This document shows, piece by piece, positions 36,680 through 46,746 of a stretch of 64,000 nt of DNA. The stretch comes from Anaerococcus sp. Marseille-Q5996 (GTDB lineage Bacteria; Bacillota; Clostridia; Tissierellales; Peptoniphilaceae): the NCBI RefSeq assembly GCF_946893725.1, contig NZ_CAMPPE010000005.1, positions 22,619 through 86,618 of the forward strand. Direction: 5' to 3'. Every line of letters starts with the position of its first letter. Within the stretch, counting starts at the first letter, position 1. The translations under genes were made by a program, and so were the position numbers. The notes below the pieces were generated by a model that had not been told where the DNA came from, made no database searches, and was given only the letters and a program-made list of their open reading frames with translations.

Positions 36680-37260
36680 TTTTTCACCTTCATATTTAAA
36701 TCATCTAATTGTTCTTTTAAATCAGCAGCTTGTTCATAATCCTCGGTAGCTATTGAGTGGTCTAGCTTTTCTTGGAGGGCCTTTATCTCAAGTGCCATTT
36801 CCTTAAATTCACGGTCTTTTTTTGGTAGCCTACCTGTGTATTTATCATAATTATTATAGGTTTTTAAAACTTTTTGGGTTAGGCTTTTATTTAGTTTAAA
36901 ACACTCTTCACAGCCAAATATTCCTTGGCGGATATTTGACTCAAGATTGCCACAATTTGGGCAAGTTTTTTCATTTAAACCTTCCATATATGAAAATGGT
37001 TGGTTATTTTGATTGTATTTATATTCATAATATCCATCGATCATATCATCTAGGGATGGTACAAATTTTTGGATAAGACTTTCTAAATTTTTGTTATTTA
37101 AATTAAGTTTATGAAATCCGTCTTCATTAATATCAGCACTGTCAGTCATGTCTGTGTATGTTTTTAAACAATCATTGCACAAATAAAAGTCATGCTCATG
37201 TCCATTTACTATAGCCTTGACACTTACAGAAGCATCCTTGCCACATTTTTCACATTTCAT
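36676..37260 (-). CDS. mcsA: McsA, zinc-finger activator of McsB
   Basis: 194 residues with two Cys4 zinc modules (CEKC/CNDC at the N-terminus, CPNC/CEEC near 95-120) and a C-terminal UVR motif (ATEDYEQAADLKEQLDDL). In B. subtilis McsA activates McsB and is a stress sensor. It overlaps mcsB by 4 nt. Confidence 0.93.
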   Translation of the reverse strand: MKCEKCGKDASVSVKAIVNGHEHDFYLCNDCLKTYTDMTDSADINEDGFHKLNLNNKNLESLIQKFVPSLDDMIDGYYEYKYNQNNQPFSYMEGLNEKTCPNCGNLESNIRQGIFGCEECFKLNKSLTQKVLKTYNNYDKYTGRLPKKDREFKEMALEIKALQEKLDHSIATEDYEQAADLKEQLDDLNMKVKN

Positions 37261-37262
37261 AA

Positions 37263-37724
37263 TTAACTCCTTGCTAAAACACTTAATAGAATATTTTTTA
37301 TGATGTCAGAACGTATACCATTGCGATTTTTGCTATCAACTCCACACAGAGCCTTATCGCTTGTAGCATATTTTGCCATCAAAAACTCATCCTTGGTAAA
37401 GTATTTTTTACTATATAAATCCTTAAACAAGCTATCAGCGTTTGCCTCAGTCATTTGCCTGTTTAGGTTTTTGATTAAATATGTTAAATAATTATCTTCT
37501 TCTACTATGGTTATGATTTTGATAAAACCATTGCCACCACGTTTACTTTCTATAAGATACCCGTTGTGTGGGGTAAATCTTGTCGAAAGCACGTAATTTA
37601 TCTGGCTAGGTGCACAATCAAATTGCATGGCCAAATCATTGCGTCCAATCTCAAGCATCCCATCAGTAGATTCTTCTAGCATAGCCTTTAAAAATCTCTC
37701 AATATCTGATGTAAGACCTGCCAT
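37263..37724 (-). CDS. ctsR: Transcription repressor CtsR
   Basis: 153-residue repressor of class III heat-shock genes. N-terminal winged helix with NDLAMQFDCAPSQINYVL near 25-42 and the glycine-rich wing RGGNGFIKI near 62-70 that senses heat in B. subtilis. It is the first gene of ctsR-mcsA-mcsB-clpC and probably represses itself through the operator just upstream. Confidence 0.95.
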   Translation of the reverse strand: MAGLTSDIERFLKAMLEESTDGMLEIGRNDLAMQFDCAPSQINYVLSTRFTPHNGYLIESKRGGNGFIKIITIVEEDNYLTYLIKNLNRQMTEANADSLFKDLYSKKYFTKDEFLMAKYATSDKALCGVDSKNRNGIRSDIIKNILLSVLARS

Positions 37725-37772
37725 ATATTCACCTACTTTCCTAATTGTCTTTTTATTTTACAATTATATATC

Positions 37773-37815
37773 AAAAGGTCAAGAAAAAACTCTGACCTTT
37801 TGACTATCTCTGACC
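37773..37815 (-). promoter_or_regulatory. CtsR operator region
   Basis: Core 37799-37815 matches the inverse of the CtsR consensus GGTCAAANANRGTCAAA at 16 of 17 positions (read on plus: TTTGACTATCTCTGACC). Additional half sites are TGACC at 37793 and AAAAGGTCA at 37773-37781 in the opposite orientation. It sits about 75 nt before ctsR. Confidence 0.85.
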
Positions 37816-38019
37816 TTTTTTATTAAAAAATAAGAATCCCTTTATTGATTCTATTAAAACTGTACTTTTTTTCACTACTTTTTCAAGGTCAATGCCAGTA
37901 AGACCAACAATGTAATAATTTAGAATATTTTTTCATAACAATCCAAGTATTGCCACAAATTTTACTCCTCTAACTATTGCAAATTTGCTATAAATTAAAG
38001 TGTATTTATCCCTTCATAA

Positions 38020-38214
38020 CTAGGGTTTACATTCCCATATGTCATATCAACAATAGATTTAAATGCCAGCAATATGTATTTTAAAAATATTGGCTACGAT
38101 TATAAATGGATAGATATACTTGTATGTATAGATAAATATTTTGCCCTTATAGTAGTTATTTTTGTACTGATTATATTTATAGAATTTATATTTGTATCAA
38201 AATGTAAGGATTGA
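38020..38214 (+). other. Possible gene remnant or tiny membrane ORF
   Basis: In the roughly 560-nt gap between ctsR and the solute-binding protein gene, one frame stays open for 65 codons (first ATG at 38074, no ribosome site). It ends in a hydrophobic helix (ALIVVIFVLIIFIEFIF) plus a short basic tail. It could be the 3' relic of a lost membrane protein gene. The rest of the gap holds only the CtsR operator and a terminator. Confidence 0.3.
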
Positions 38215-38239
38215 AACAAGGAAAAATAGTATTTATAGG

Positions 38240-38278
38240 CAAAAAAAATCTTAGGTATGTATACCTAAGATTTTTTAG
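38240..38278. terminator. Terminator after the solute-binding protein gene
   Basis: AATCTTAGGTAT-GT-ATACCTAAGATT with A and T tails, placed at the minus-strand operon end. Confidence 0.87.
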
Positions 38279-38282
38279 TGTT

Positions 38283-39653
38283 TTATTGTGCAAAGTCTGC
38301 TTTATATTGTGGTGCGAATGCTTCTAGTTCTGCTTTTACATCTGCTTGTGTGTTTGAAAGGATTTGTTCAAGAACTGATCCAATATCGTTATATGCTTGT
38401 TGGCTACCTGGTGCAAGTGGTCTTGAGTATAGGTTTTTGGTTGCATCTGCAAGTATTGGAGCAATTGCAGAATCAGATTCTGAGTATGTGCTATCTTCAA
38501 TTGCACTTGTTCTAGCTGGCATATATCCTGTATCTAAGGCAAATTGGATTTGAGATTCTTTGCTTGTTAGGAATTTTAAAAATTTAAAGGCTGCTTGCTT
38601 TTGTGCATCATCTGCATTGTCAAACATATAAATATTTGTACCTTGTTGTACTGCACTTTCTGCAGGATATGGTGCTGCTGCATATTCAAATTTGCCATCT
38701 ACTCCATCTTTTACATATACTTCACCAGCATTTGATCCAATATATGCTCCTACTTGCTCATTTGCAAATGGTCCTGACATGTATTGGTCTGTTCCTGCTA
38801 TTCTAAAGTATCCTTCTTTGATACCATCTAGATAATATTGAACAGCTTCTACTGATTCATCGCTTGTTACATCAAGGTTTTCATCCATTTCTACGCCTTT
38901 ATTGTGTAGATATGTGGCATAGAAGTTTGATAGTGAATCAAAACCAACTCCTGGGATGCCTTTTTCTTCATTGATTTTTTTAGAAACTTCTACTAATTCT
39001 TCATAATTTGTTGGTACTTCAAGGCCTAGTTCATCAAAAAGTGTCTTGTTATACCAGAATACTTCTGTAGATTTGTTAAATGGTAGTCCCATGATTTTGC
39101 CGTCTTTTTCAATTTCTTGACGTACACCTTCTAGGATATCTTCATAATCTTCAATACCATTTTCGCCATTTACCATGTCTGTAAGCTCTGTTACTAGATT
39201 TGCATCTTCAAATTGTAGCATCCAGTCTGGGTATGCTTGGGTAATAGTTGGTAGGTCATCTGGTGATTGCATTGTTGCAACTAAGATTTGATTTAAATCA
39301 CCATAATTACCTTGGTTTTGTAGGTTTACTTTGATATTTGGATTTTCTTTTTCAAATTCTGCTACAAGTTTTTCTAAGGCTTCACCTTGGCCACCACCCA
39401 TTGCATGCCAAAATGTGATTTCAGCTGCTTCATCTGTGCTAGAGTCAGCCTCTTTTTCAGTATTTTCTTCCTTTGCTGCATCTTTTTCTTCTGTATTTTC
39501 TTTATTTTCTGTAGCTTCTTCTGCATTTTCTGTTTGTGCTGTTTCTGCAGTATTTTCATTTGTACCTGTATTGGCATCTTGGTTGCCACATCCTACTAAA
39601 ACAGCTAAAGACAACATAATTGTTGCTAGTAATGAATAAAATTTCTTGCTCAT
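38283..39653 (-). CDS. Carbohydrate ABC transporter solute-binding lipoprotein
   Basis: 456-residue extracytoplasmic binding protein. The signal peptide ends in lipobox LVGC (Cys22), then a Glu/Asn/Thr-rich linker of about 50 residues, then a family-1 binding fold (ITFWHAMGGGQGEALEKLV near 80). It resembles UgpB/MalE types; the ligand cannot be read from sequence. Last gene of the ABC operon, 70 nt after the second permease. Confidence 0.9.
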   Translation of the reverse strand: MSKKFYSLLATIMLSLAVLVGCGNQDANTGTNENTAETAQTENAEEATENKENTEEKDAAKEENTEKEADSSTDEAAEITFWHAMGGGQGEALEKLVAEFEKENPNIKVNLQNQGNYGDLNQILVATMQSPDDLPTITQAYPDWMLQFEDANLVTELTDMVNGENGIEDYEDILEGVRQEIEKDGKIMGLPFNKSTEVFWYNKTLFDELGLEVPTNYEELVEVSKKINEEKGIPGVGFDSLSNFYATYLHNKGVEMDENLDVTSDESVEAVQYYLDGIKEGYFRIAGTDQYMSGPFANEQVGAYIGSNAGEVYVKDGVDGKFEYAAAPYPAESAVQQGTNIYMFDNADDAQKQAAFKFLKFLTSKESQIQFALDTGYMPARTSAIEDSTYSESDSAIAPILADATKNLYSRPLAPGSQQAYNDIGSVLEQILSNTQADVKAELEAFAPQYKADFAQ

Positions 39654-39722
39654 AAAATCTCCTTTATATATATATTTGTCATTACATTTTTTATATACCC
39701 TATAAACTTAAAAATTGCAATT

Positions 39723-40541
39723 TTAACCTTTCAATCCGCCGTATGACACCCCCTCTAAAATTTGTCTTCTAAAGATAAAGTATAAAATTAAAATTGGAAG
39801 AATTGTAATGGTCGATGCTGCCATTTGCAGGTGGATATATGATCCAGCTTCTGTAGCAAAAGCAGAAAGACCGTTTGAAATCATCCTCATGTTTTTGCTA
39901 TTTGTTACCAAGATTGGCCATAGGAATGAATTCCATCCAGCAATAAAATTTAAAAGTCCGATGGTAAATAAAGTTGATTTTGAAAGGGGTACCATAACTC
40001 TAGTTATAAACTCAAAATCACTAGCCCCATCCACCTTTGCTGCATTGTAATAATCCATAGGAATAGACCTTAAAAATTGTCTAAGGTAGATTATATAAAA
40101 AACACTAGCCATAAAAGGCAAAATTAAAGCCCAATAGCTATCTAATAGGGAAAGCTTGGCAATAGTTCTAAAATTGGTGAAAACTATGATTTCAAAAGGA
40201 ATCATCAAAAGTGCTAGCAATATACTTTCTACCAGCTTTTTGTGCTTAAAGTTCAAAAAGTTAAGGGCAAAAGCTGCTAAAGTTGTTGTTATAAGAGTTC
40301 CTAAAGTATTAACTAAGGTTACAAAAATAGTATTAAAAAAGTATCTAGCAAAGGGTGCCACCTTCATAGCTTCACTAAAGTTTGAAGCTTGAGCAGTTTC
40401 TGGCAATAATTTTGGTGGTATGCTTGTTACTTCCTGAAAGGTCATCAGCGACGATGAAATCATATAAAAAAATGGAAAAAGGGTAATGATTGCCATAAAA
40501 ATTACAAAAATATATCCTAAAATTTTATTTACTTTACTCAT
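39723..40541 (-). CDS. Carbohydrate ABC transporter permease (MalG/UgpE-type)
   Basis: 272 residues, six helices, with the EAA loop AAKVDGASDFEFITRVMVPLSK near 170, which docks the ATPase. Partner of the other permease encoded 10 nt upstream. Confidence 0.92.
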   Translation of the reverse strand: MSKVNKILGYIFVIFMAIITLFPFFYMISSSLMTFQEVTSIPPKLLPETAQASNFSEAMKVAPFARYFFNTIFVTLVNTLGTLITTTLAAFALNFLNFKHKKLVESILLALLMIPFEIIVFTNFRTIAKLSLLDSYWALILPFMASVFYIIYLRQFLRSIPMDYYNAAKVDGASDFEFITRVMVPLSKSTLFTIGLLNFIAGWNSFLWPILVTNSKNMRMISNGLSAFATEAGSYIHLQMAASTITILPILILYFIFRRQILEGVSYGGLKG

Positions 40542-40550
40542 ATCCCCCTC

Positions 40551-41435
40551 CTATTTTGTAAGTTTTTCTATGATTTTTCTTTGAACAAAGGTTAAGAGCA
40601 AAAGCATCAGGAATAGTAAAACTGCAGCTGCCATTGCTTGTCCATAGCGGTATTCTACATAAAATTTATTGTAAATATAAAACACGGCAGTCACAAGCCT
40701 ATTTCCCACCCCCGCCTTTCCATTAAATAAGGCAAAAACTTCGTTATAAACCTTAAAAGCTTGGATGAAGCTTGTTAAAAACAAAAATGTTATAATTTTG
40801 GAAAGGGCTGGTAGGGTAATCCTAAAAAATTGCTCAGACTTGCTCGCTCCAAAAGTTTCCGCTACCCTATAATAATTTTTATCAATCCCCCTAAGGCCTG
40901 ACAAAATAACTATGATATTAAAGGCTAGGCTGTTCCATATTCCAAAAATGATCAATGCTGGCATATTGTAATTGCGATTGTTCAAAAAATCAAAAGGCCC
41001 TATGCCAAATATTTCAAGAACATAATTGATAAATCCATATTGACCATGGAAAAGATATCTAAAAACAATCCCAATGGCAATTACTGATGTAAGATAGGGA
41101 ATAAAAAATATAGTCTCAAAAAACTCAGATCCTTTGATTTTTTCATGCAAGATTAGCGCTATAATCATTGAAATTATAAGAGACAATGGCACAACCGTAA
41201 CTGCATAAATGAAGGTATTTGTCATAGCAAGTTTAAATTGTGGGTCCTTAATTACCACAGGAAAGTTTGTAAATCCGATAAAAGTAGGATTTAGTATGCT
41301 ATTTGACTGGGTTGACATTATAAATGTTCTAAAAAGTGGATAAATTGTAAAAATGCCTATAAAAATGATTGCTGGCAACAAAAATAACCATGCCCTAGGC
41401 GAGTTTTCAGCCCTATAAGTCTTTTTTTTATCCAT
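40551..41435 (-). CDS. Carbohydrate ABC transporter permease (MalF/UgpA-type)
   Basis: 294 residues with six helices and the EAA loop VAETFGASKSEQFFRITLPAL near 190. A basic N-terminus precedes helix one. It overlaps the ATPase gene by one base. Confidence 0.92.
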   Translation of the reverse strand: MDKKKTYRAENSPRAWLFLLPAIIFIGIFTIYPLFRTFIMSTQSNSILNPTFIGFTNFPVVIKDPQFKLAMTNTFIYAVTVVPLSLIISMIIALILHEKIKGSEFFETIFFIPYLTSVIAIGIVFRYLFHGQYGFINYVLEIFGIGPFDFLNNRNYNMPALIIFGIWNSLAFNIIVILSGLRGIDKNYYRVAETFGASKSEQFFRITLPALSKIITFLFLTSFIQAFKVYNEVFALFNGKAGVGNRLVTAVFYIYNKFYVEYRYGQAMAAAVLLFLMLLLLTFVQRKIIEKLTK

Positions 41436-42502
41436 TAGTAAACTCTCTTTCCATCTTCTTCAAAAATGTATATAGAAGAATAATCGATATCTAAGCTGAT
41501 AGTATCTCCTGAACTTATTTTTAGTTTACTATCTGCAATCACCCTAGAAGCAATACCATTTATAGTAAAATGCAATATCATATACCTGCCAATCATCTCG
41601 ATATTTTCAACCTTTACTTTCATCCCCTCTTTGGCAACCTTAAAATGCTCGGGACGAATGCCGACTAAGTATTTTTTATCAGCTAGTTTTTCTTTAAAAC
41701 GTCCTTGGTCAAGTTTTGTCAAATCCATGTTAAAATCAGGGCTAGAAAGAATATTTTCATTTTTATTCATCTCATAGACATTGATGATAGGACTTCCGAT
41801 AAATTTTGCTACAAATAGATTGGCAGGTTCTAAGTACAAATTTTGTGGTATATCGTATTGCTGGATGACACCATCATCCATAAGAGCGATATAATCAGAA
41901 ATTGACAGGGCCTCTTCTTGGTCATGGGTTACAAAAATAGTTGTAACTCCAACATTTTTTACAATATTTCTAATCTCCTCACGTATTGATAGGCGCAAGC
42001 GTGCATCAAGATTTGAAAGTGGCTCATCCATCAAAAGTATTTTTGGATTTTGAACCAAGGCTCTTGCAATTGCAACCCTTTGTTGCTGGCCACCAGATAA
42101 TTGGGCAGGCTTTTTGTCCTTATATTCTGAAATATAAGTTAGTTCCATATATTTTTGGGCAAGTTCATTTGCCTTATTTTGGCTAACTTTATTATCCCCA
42201 ACGGTTAAGGGAAATGTTATATTTTCAAGGACTGTCATGTGAGGATAGAGGGCATAATTTTGAAAAACCATACCTATATTCCTATCCTTTGGATGTAGAC
42301 CTATTATAGACTTATCGTCAAATAAAATATCCCCACTGGTAGGATCAAGAATTCCTGCAATAATATTTAAAATAGTGGACTTCCCACAACCAGAAGGTCC
42401 TAATAGAGTAACAAGGGCTCCGTCAGGAATTTTAAGATCAATATCCTTTAAAGCTTCATAGCCATTTTCATAAATTTTCTGTAAATCTCTAATTTCAATC
42501 AT
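41435..42502 (-). CDS. Carbohydrate ABC transporter ATP-binding protein (UgpC/MsmK-type)
   Basis: 355-residue ATPase: Walker A GPSGCGKST near 35, signature LSGGQQQRVAIARAL near 133, Walker B LLMDEPLSNLD near 154, and a C-terminal TOBE regulatory domain from about 235. First gene of the operon; such ATPases can serve several sugar importers. Confidence 0.94.
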   Translation of the reverse strand: MIEIRDLQKIYENGYEALKDIDLKIPDGALVTLLGPSGCGKSTILNIIAGILDPTSGDILFDDKSIIGLHPKDRNIGMVFQNYALYPHMTVLENITFPLTVGDNKVSQNKANELAQKYMELTYISEYKDKKPAQLSGGQQQRVAIARALVQNPKILLMDEPLSNLDARLRLSIREEIRNIVKNVGVTTIFVTHDQEEALSISDYIALMDDGVIQQYDIPQNLYLEPANLFVAKFIGSPIINVYEMNKNENILSSPDFNMDLTKLDQGRFKEKLADKKYLVGIRPEHFKVAKEGMKVKVENIEMIGRYMILHFTINGIASRVIADSKLKISSGDTISLDIDYSSIYIFEEDGKRVY

Positions 42503-42577
42503 ATATTCCTCAAGCTAGTTTTTTACTAATATATCACTTCTTTGTAATCATAAGGTAAAATTTTTGTAATAAACATA

Positions 42578-42612
42578 TAAAAAACCGACCATGATATTGG
42601 TCGGTTTTATAA
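42578..42612. terminator. Bidirectional hairpin terminator
   Basis: AAAACCGACCA-TGATAT-TGGTCGGTTTT, between the protease gene end and the ABC operon start. Confidence 0.85.
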
Positions 42613-42655
42613 AAATTTGGTCTGCAATTTCTATTAGATTGGAGCTTATTAAAAT

Positions 42656-43351
42656 TTAATCCCTATTTCTATTGCCAAATAGCAAAACCATCCTTAAAAA
42701 TTGTAGGGCTGTGGCAAGGGTTGCAGCTACATATGTGAAAGCTGCTGCTTTTAGCATACCTGCAGCATGTTGGTTTTCTTCCCCTACTAGCATTCCAGAT
42801 TCTTCTAGGACTGCAAGCGCACGTCTGCTGGCATTAAATTCCACTGGTAGGGTTACTATTTGGAAAATTAAGGTTAGGGCAAATAATATTAGTCCTATGT
42901 CTATTAAATTTTGTTTAGCCAAAAACATACCTATTAGTAGGATTGGCATACTAAGCTTTGATCCAAAATTTACCGCTGGCACTAGCCAAGATTTTAATCT
43001 TAAGGGTGTATATCCTTCTTTGTATTGGATTACGTGGCCTAGTTCGTGGGCAGCTACTGCAACTGATGCAATCGATGAATCATTTATAGATTGGGGAGAA
43101 AGTGCTACTTCCTTGGTTGCTGGGTTAAAATAATCTCCCATAGCATTATTTATTTGCTTGATTTTAATATCATTGTATCCCCTAGTGTCCAAAATATAAT
43201 CAGCAGTTTGCTTTCCAGTGATATGTTTTTGGGTTTTGATTTTGCTATATTTATTAAATGCTCTTTGTACATTTGCCTGAGCAATCATTGTTATGATTAG
43301 ACCGATAATTACTAAAATATAAGTTCTATCAAATCCATAATAATAAGGCAT
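42656..43351 (-). CDS. YugP-type zinc metallopeptidase
   Basis: 231-residue membrane protease. HELGH near residue 112 is the zinc motif, with AAHELGHVIQYKEGYTPLRLKS typical of the family when read in parts. Helices flank it at the N-terminus (ILVIIGLIITMI) and in the C-terminal half. Substrates are unknown. Divergent from lemA. Confidence 0.88.
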   Translation of the reverse strand: MPYYYGFDRTYILVIIGLIITMIAQANVQRAFNKYSKIKTQKHITGKQTADYILDTRGYNDIKIKQINNAMGDYFNPATKEVALSPQSINDSSIASVAVAAHELGHVIQYKEGYTPLRLKSWLVPAVNFGSKLSMPILLIGMFLAKQNLIDIGLILFALTLIFQIVTLPVEFNASRRALAVLEESGMLVGEENQHAAGMLKAAAFTYVAATLATALQFLRMVLLFGNRNRD

Positions 43352-43509
43352 AATATTCCTCCTTGACTTTTTTATATATTATACCCTTTATCTTTAATAA
43401 TTTAAATACATGTTTAATTTTTCTTAATTTTTACTAAATATTTGCAAAGATTTAGTTTAATTATAAAAAATAAGGATATAAATATATTAAATATATATAG
43501 GAGGAAAAT

Positions 43510-44055
43510 ATGGGATATATAATTTTAATTATAGTAGTATTAATCGTTTTAGCTATAGTTGGCGTTTACAATTCACTTGTACGCAAGAATGAAATGGTAG
43601 CAAATGCCATGAACCAAATCGGCACCCAACTCCAATCCAGATGGGATGCCTTAAATAATCTAATCGATGCAACAAAAGATTATGCAAAATATGAAAGTGA
43701 AACCCTAGATAAAATAACAAAAAACAGAACAGGTGTTAACAAAAATTCTAGCCCTGCTGATGTAAGTCGCGAAGAAAATGAATTTAAATCTGCCCTTAAT
43801 CAATTTTATGCAGTAGCAGAAAATTATCCAGACTTAAAATCAAGCCAAGTTTACAAATCAACCATGGATTCTATCAACAAATACGAAGACAATGTCCGTC
43901 ATTCTCGTATGATCTATAACGATACAGTAACATCTTTTAATAGATATATCAAAAGCTTCCCACAAAATCTTTTTGCAGGAATGTTTGGTTATGGAGAAAA
44001 AGATTATTTCAAAAACGAAGAAGTAAGTAATCAAGCTCCAAAATGGAATAGCTAA
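43510..44055 (+). CDS. LemA family protein
   Basis: 181 residues: an N-terminal helix (IILIIVVLIVLAIVGVYN) and a coiled helical exterior domain with LVRKNEMVANAMNQIGTQLQ. The role is poorly defined. It is followed 23 nt later by a DUF2207 gene, the usual pairing in Firmicutes. Start follows TATAGGAGGAAAAT. Confidence 0.92.
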   Translation: MGYIILIIVVLIVLAIVGVYNSLVRKNEMVANAMNQIGTQLQSRWDALNNLIDATKDYAKYESETLDKITKNRTGVNKNSSPADVSREENEFKSALNQFYAVAENYPDLKSSQVYKSTMDSINKYEDNVRHSRMIYNDTVTSFNRYIKSFPQNLFAGMFGYGEKDYFKNEEVSNQAPKWNS

Positions 44056-44078
44056 TTAGCCCAAATAGGAGGCTAATA

Positions 44079-45863
44079 ATGAAAAAATTTAGCAAAAACT
44101 TATTAAAAATTTTTCTTTTATCACTCGTACTTTTTATACCAAAAATAGCATTTGCCGACCAAATCTATAATATCGACATAAATGTAGATATTGATGAAAA
44201 TGGTATAGGCCATGTGAGTGAAACTTGGAAAACCAAAGAAGAAAACAAGGATGCCACAGAAAAGTTTAAGGTTATTTCAGATTTACAAGATATAAAAATA
44301 ACTGACTTTAAGGTAAGTGCAAACGGACGCGATTTTGATGAAAAAAATCCCTGGGATATTGATGCAAGTTTTGACCAAAAAGCCTACAAATACGGAATGA
44401 TTGAAGAGGGCGATAAGGTAGAACTTTGCTGGGGTATTAGCCAATTTGGAGAAAATACCTACAATCTTTCTTACAATATAAATCCCCTAGTCGTAGGATT
44501 AAATGACTATGACATGGTTTATTTTAGATTTATAAAAGAAAATCTAGAGCCAAATCCAGATAAAATTTCTATAACTGTCAATGGCTATGAGCCTTTTGAC
44601 GAGGAAGTTTTGATGTGGGGTTTTGGTTTTGAGGGAGATGTGCATAATAAAAACGGATCTATACTTGCAGAAAGTAGTGGAGATGTAAATTATGGGCAGT
44701 TGATGCTACGTTTTCCAAAGGGGACTTTTGATACATCTTACAAGATAGACCAAGATTTTGATTTTTATGCAAATATGGCCCAAGAAGGCTCTGATTACGG
44801 GAGCAATGAAGATACTTATGAAGATACTAGTGAAAATAATGAAAGCGTAGGTAAGTTTTTTAATCCTTTCATGTTCTTTTCATTTTTCCCACTAGTTAGC
44901 TCATTGATTGGCCTTGGTATATTTACAGTGATAGTTAAAAATATTGCAGAATATGAGGGTGGCAAATACAAAATCCTAAATAATAAGGTCCTTGAAAAAC
45001 CAAGTAAGTTTAAAGACCAATATTTTAGAGAAATTCCCTATGATGGCAATATCGAAGACACTTATTTGCTGGCAACAAGCGCCAAGGGCTCTGATATAAC
45101 TTTTGAAAACTATCTAAATGCATTTTTGCTAAAATGGATTTATGAAAATGCCATCAGCTTTGGTGAAATCGAGCAGACTTTTTTGATATTTGATAATACA
45201 AAATCATATATATCAATCAATCACCAGCCAAAAGATATGAGTCCTATCGAAAAAGATTTTTTCCAAATGCTAGAGACTGCTAGCGAATATACAGATGATG
45301 GAAAAATAACTCAAAAACATATAGAAAAATATATGAGAAACAATTCCTCCGCTAGTGAGAGGTTTTTTAAAGAATTTAATAAGCAATCACTAAAAAATCT
45401 TGAAGAAGGCGGATATTTAACAAACGACAGGAAGAAAAAAGCCCTAGCTGTATTTGCAAGCGAACCTTACAAAAATCAAATTAGAGTGACAAATAAGGGC
45501 ATAGACCTTTACGAAAAATTTTTCAAATTTAAAAACTACCTTAAGGATTATTCGCTAATCAGCGAAAGAGATGTAAATGAAGTAAAACTTTGGGATAGCT
45601 TTATGATATATGCTGCTATCTATGGCATAAGCAAGGAAGTTTATAAAAACTTTACTGATATATATCCAGAATATGAAAACTTAAGTGTATTTGACTATTA
45701 TATGATTTCAACTATAAATACCTATTCGTCAAATATATCCTCTGCCGCATCCAATACTCTAAGCAGCTTTGAAGCTGGCGGTGGCGGTGGTTCATCATCC
45801 TTTGGCGGTGGTGGAGGCGGATTCGGTGGCGGATCTGGTGGAGCTGGCGGTGGCAGCCGTTAG
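44079..45863 (+). CDS. DUF2207 membrane protein with glycine-rich tail
   Basis: 594 residues. Signal peptide (1-26), extracellular DUF2207 domain with VDIDENGIGHVSETW near 35, one helix near 262-287, a cytoplasmic part, and a C-terminal Gly/Ser run (FGGGGGGFGGGSGG). Function unknown; the LemA partnership is conserved. A damaged paralogue lies at 48235. Confidence 0.88.
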   Translation: MKKFSKNLLKIFLLSLVLFIPKIAFADQIYNIDINVDIDENGIGHVSETWKTKEENKDATEKFKVISDLQDIKITDFKVSANGRDFDEKNPWDIDASFDQKAYKYGMIEEGDKVELCWGISQFGENTYNLSYNINPLVVGLNDYDMVYFRFIKENLEPNPDKISITVNGYEPFDEEVLMWGFGFEGDVHNKNGSILAESSGDVNYGQLMLRFPKGTFDTSYKIDQDFDFYANMAQEGSDYGSNEDTYEDTSENNESVGKFFNPFMFFSFFPLVSSLIGLGIFTVIVKNIAEYEGGKYKILNNKVLEKPSKFKDQYFREIPYDGNIEDTYLLATSAKGSDITFENYLNAFLLKWIYENAISFGEIEQTFLIFDNTKSYISINHQPKDMSPIEKDFFQMLETASEYTDDGKITQKHIEKYMRNNSSASERFFKEFNKQSLKNLEEGGYLTNDRKKKALAVFASEPYKNQIRVTNKGIDLYEKFFKFKNYLKDYSLISERDVNEVKLWDSFMIYAAIYGISKEVYKNFTDIYPEYENLSVFDYYMISTINTYSSNISSAASNTLSSFEAGGGGGSSSFGGGGGGFGGGSGGAGGGSR

Positions 45864-45881
45864 AAACATAAAAATAAGCAC

Positions 45882-45912
45882 AGAAAAAGGGCTAGTATCT
45901 AGCCCTTTTTCC
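45882..45912 (+). terminator. Terminator after the DUF2207 gene
   Basis: AAAAAGGGCTA-GTATC-TAGCCCTTTTT hairpin. Confidence 0.87.
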
Positions 45913-46089
45913 TTTTAGAAAAGAATAAGTTAGTCCTAGTTTTCTAAAGGGAAAACTTTTAAGGAATTAATAATGAAAAACCTAGCTATGTAATAGCTAC
46001 TTATATTATAGCATAAAAAATAATTTATGCAAACATTTTCTCAAAAATATTTTTCTTTTTTTATTAGTTGCTAAATCAAAGCCCTTAAC

Positions 46090-46737
46090 CTATTCTTGTA
46101 TCCTATTAGCGTTTTCATTTGATCCGATTAATACTATTGTATCATTTTCCTCAATCAAGGCATTTGGATCAAAATCTATAATCATATGGCCATCTCTTTC
46201 AAAGGCAACCACGTTCATTTGGTATTCTTTTCTAAAATCTAGGTCTACTAGGCTTTTGCCAACCCATTTTTTGCGAGCCTTTACCTTTATAAGAGAAACT
46301 TCATCCGAAAATTCTATAACTTCCATCAAAGTTGGGCCAGAAAGAGCCTTTGCAAGTCTTTGAGCAGTATCAAGCTCTGGGAAGACAATCATATCTGCCC
46401 CAATTTTCTTTAGAATCCTAGCATGGGCTACACTTGATGCTTTTGCAATTACTTGCTCAACACCGCTGTCTTTACAAATCAGAGTTGCCTCTATAGATGC
46501 CTCTAAATCTGAACCTGTAGCTATAATTGCAATATCAAAATTATTTATCCCTAGGGATTTCATAGCTACTTCTTCTGTTATGTCAGCCTGAACAGCATTT
46601 GAAACCGAGCTTGCTATTTTTTCTACCAAATGATAGTCCAAATCAACAGCTGTTACATATATATCGCTTTTAGCTAGTTCAACTGCAACAGCACTACCAA
46701 ACCTGCCTAGTCCTAAAACTATTATATTTTTGTCCAT
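46090..46737 (-). CDS. Potassium uptake regulatory protein KtrA/TrkA-like
   Basis: 215 residues: RCK-N Rossmann domain (GLGRFGSAVAVELA near 8) binding nucleotide and a TrkA-C domain from about 135, the site that senses c-di-AMP in related proteins. It gates the membrane partner encoded 9 nt upstream. Confidence 0.93.
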   Translation of the reverse strand: MDKNIIVLGLGRFGSAVAVELAKSDIYVTAVDLDYHLVEKIASSVSNAVQADITEEVAMKSLGINNFDIAIIATGSDLEASIEATLICKDSGVEQVIAKASSVAHARILKKIGADMIVFPELDTAQRLAKALSGPTLMEVIEFSDEVSLIKVKARKKWVGKSLVDLDFRKEYQMNVVAFERDGHMIIDFDPNALIEENDTIVLIGSNENANRIQE

Positions 46738-46746
46738 ATTTTTCTC